Below the pieces are notes generated by a model, which worked only from the letters and a program-made list of their open reading frames with translations, did not search any database and was not told where the DNA came from. A stretch of 64,000 bases of DNA from Pseudomonas sp. TH31 (GTDB lineage Bacteria > Pseudomonadota > Gammaproteobacteria > Pseudomonadales > Pseudomonadaceae): the NCBI RefSeq assembly GCF_016650815.1, contig NZ_JAEKEZ010000030.1, positions 120,818 to 184,817 on the forward strand. The letters run 5' to 3'. A program made the translations under genes and the position numbers. Shown here in pieces: positions 63,179 to 64,000 of this stretch (its first letter is position 1; each line of letters starts with the position of its first letter).

Positions 63179-63239
63179 TCGCGAGCAAGCTTTGCTCCTA
63201 CGGGCGGTGATACCCATAGGAGCAAGGCTTGCCCGCGAT
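63179..63239. repeat. REP-type palindrome (GCGAGCAAGC family)
   Basis: ATCGCGAGCAAGCTTTGCTCC and the inverted GGAGCAAGGCTTGCCCGCGAT pair imperfectly around a short spacer. It sits between convergent genes and may terminate both. Confidence 0.78.
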
Positions 63240-63248
63240 GGCGTCAGG

Positions 63249-63992
63249 TCAAACCCCACAATCTTTCGGGTGTAAAAACCCACACACCTCATCAATCCGC
63301 ATTCGCCCAAAATCTTCCCCGCTGCCACTGCGCACACTGACAAACCCACCGTCCTTTTCCTTCTCACCGACGACCAACAGATACGGCACGTTCCGCTCAC
63401 TGTGCAGGCGAATCTTGTAGCCGATCTTTTCGTTGCGCAGATCCGCATGAGCGCGCACCCCACTGCGGCGCAATTGCTCGGTCACCGATTGGGTGTAACC
63501 GATCTGGCGTTCATCGATGTTCACCACCATCACGTGAGGGGGCGCTCGCCAATGGTCCAGCTCCTGTTGGCTGGACCAGCAGGTCCCGTAAATCCGTTGC
63601 GGCGAGTTGCCGCCAACATGATCAAGGGCGAAGGCTTGCAGCACTTTGGTGGCTGGAACGTGGGGACCTCGGGACAGGTATTCGGCGTCTCCCAGGCGAT
63701 ACACCGACAGTCTTTCGGTTGATGACAACTGCCTGCGGATGGAATGGTTGGTCGCCGCGAGTATGCGCATCCGCATTTCTATCTCTGGCAGGTCGTCCAA
63801 CGATAACGTCCGCTCCATCGCAAACTCATAGAAGAACCCGTCGCCCAATGCCGAGCCCGTCAGCAGCAGGACATTTGGATGGAGTTGTTTGACGGCCATC
63901 GCCAGCACCAGTGCACAGGAGCGGCGAACGATCTCCAGCCCATCAGGTTCCCGAGGCGTGACAATGCTGACGCGGGCATCGCCGCTAATCAT
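63249..63992 (-). CDS. Threonyl-tRNA synthetase-like protein without aminoacylation domain (partial at window edge)
   Basis: 247 residues are visible; the frame remains open to the window edge, so the true start probably lies further upstream. DARVSIVTPREPDGLEIVRRS matches the end of the TGS domain and start of the ThrRS editing domain, and YLSRGPHVP and RIYGTCWSS its end. The chain then jumps directly to the anticodon-binding domain (ADLRNEKIGYKIRLHSERNVPYLLVVG). The whole catalytic core is absent, and editing residues are altered (HSCAH-type to RRSCAL; C of DMCRGPH to S). A regulator, decoy or binding protein is more likely than an enzyme. Confidence 0.8.
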   Translation of the reverse strand: MISGDARVSIVTPREPDGLEIVRRSCALVLAMAVKQLHPNVLLLTGSALGDGFFYEFAMERTLSLDDLPEIEMRMRILAATNHSIRRQLSSTERLSVYRLGDAEYLSRGPHVPATKVLQAFALDHVGGNSPQRIYGTCWSSQQELDHWRAPPHVMVVNIDERQIGYTQSVTEQLRRSGVRAHADLRNEKIGYKIRLHSERNVPYLLVVGEKEKDGGFVSVRSGSGEDFGRMRIDEVCGFLHPKDCGV

Positions 63993-64000
63993 GTATCCGC

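Overview
The window is a piece of a Pseudomonas chromosome, most like the P. fluorescens group. The evidence is gene order and near family-perfect proteins: gyrB-recF-dnaN-dnaA, then the origin, then rpmH-rnpA-yidD-yidC-mnmE-mnmG-rsmG-parA-parB-atpIBEFHAGDC-glmU-regulator-glmS. REP/REPIN palindromes of the types common in this group support it. I saw no tRNA, rRNA, CRISPR array or insertion sequence.

Layout. 1-7.3 kb: a response regulator, then the replication genes gyrB, recF, dnaN and dnaA on the minus strand. Two parS centromere sites lie inside recF. 7.3-7.9 kb: oriC. 7.9-16.6 kb: ribosomal protein L34, RNase P protein, membrane insertion, tRNA wobble modification, 16S methylation and chromosome partition genes on the plus strand. 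A second origin-like, DnaA-box-rich, AT-rich region sits upstream of mnmG. 16.6-23.9 kb: the F1Fo ATP synthase operon. 24-28.2 kb: glmU, a DeoR-type regulator and glmS (UDP-GlcNAc supply). 28.2-32.1 kb: a LysR regulator, a glutathione S-transferase and a three-part flavin/iron-sulphur reductase.

32.2-41.2 kb (minus strand): the complete D-rhamnan common polysaccharide antigen (A-band) locus in the order rmd-gmd-wbpW-wzm-wzt-wbpX-wbpY-wbpZ, covering GDP-D-rhamnose synthesis, ABC export and rhamnosyltransfer. 41.6-47.3 kb (plus strand): a divergent, translationally coupled set of two paralogous glycosyltransferases, two paralogous methyltransferases and a membrane acyltransferase, probably finishing or capping the same polymer. 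47.4-50.8 kb: a DUF3142 lipoprotein and a large exported repeat protein, function unknown. 50.8-53.5 kb: a LysE-type exporter with a divergent Lrp-type regulator, and a third-type lipoamide dehydrogenase.

53.7-59.8 kb: the most unusual system here, four overlapping genes encoding three different SPFH (HflK/HflC-like) membrane proteins and a P1B-type metal ATPase. One SPFH protein starts with a histidine-rich tail, and the ATPase has no N-terminal metal-binding domain. A parS-like site lies inside the third SPFH gene. 59.9-64 kb: cyclopropane fatty acid synthase, cardiolipin synthase, a DUF3617 periplasmic protein, and at the right edge a threonyl-tRNA synthetase-like protein lacking the aminoacylation domain.

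Quality warning. Between 33 and 62 kb six genes carry nine single-base losses, nearly all in homopolymers (wbpY x2, a methyltransferase x2, the Lrp regulator, lpd3, SPFH gene B x2, cls). Restoring one base at each point gives full-length family-like proteins, so I read these as probable sequencing or assembly errors rather than pseudogenes. No such break was seen in the first 33 kb.
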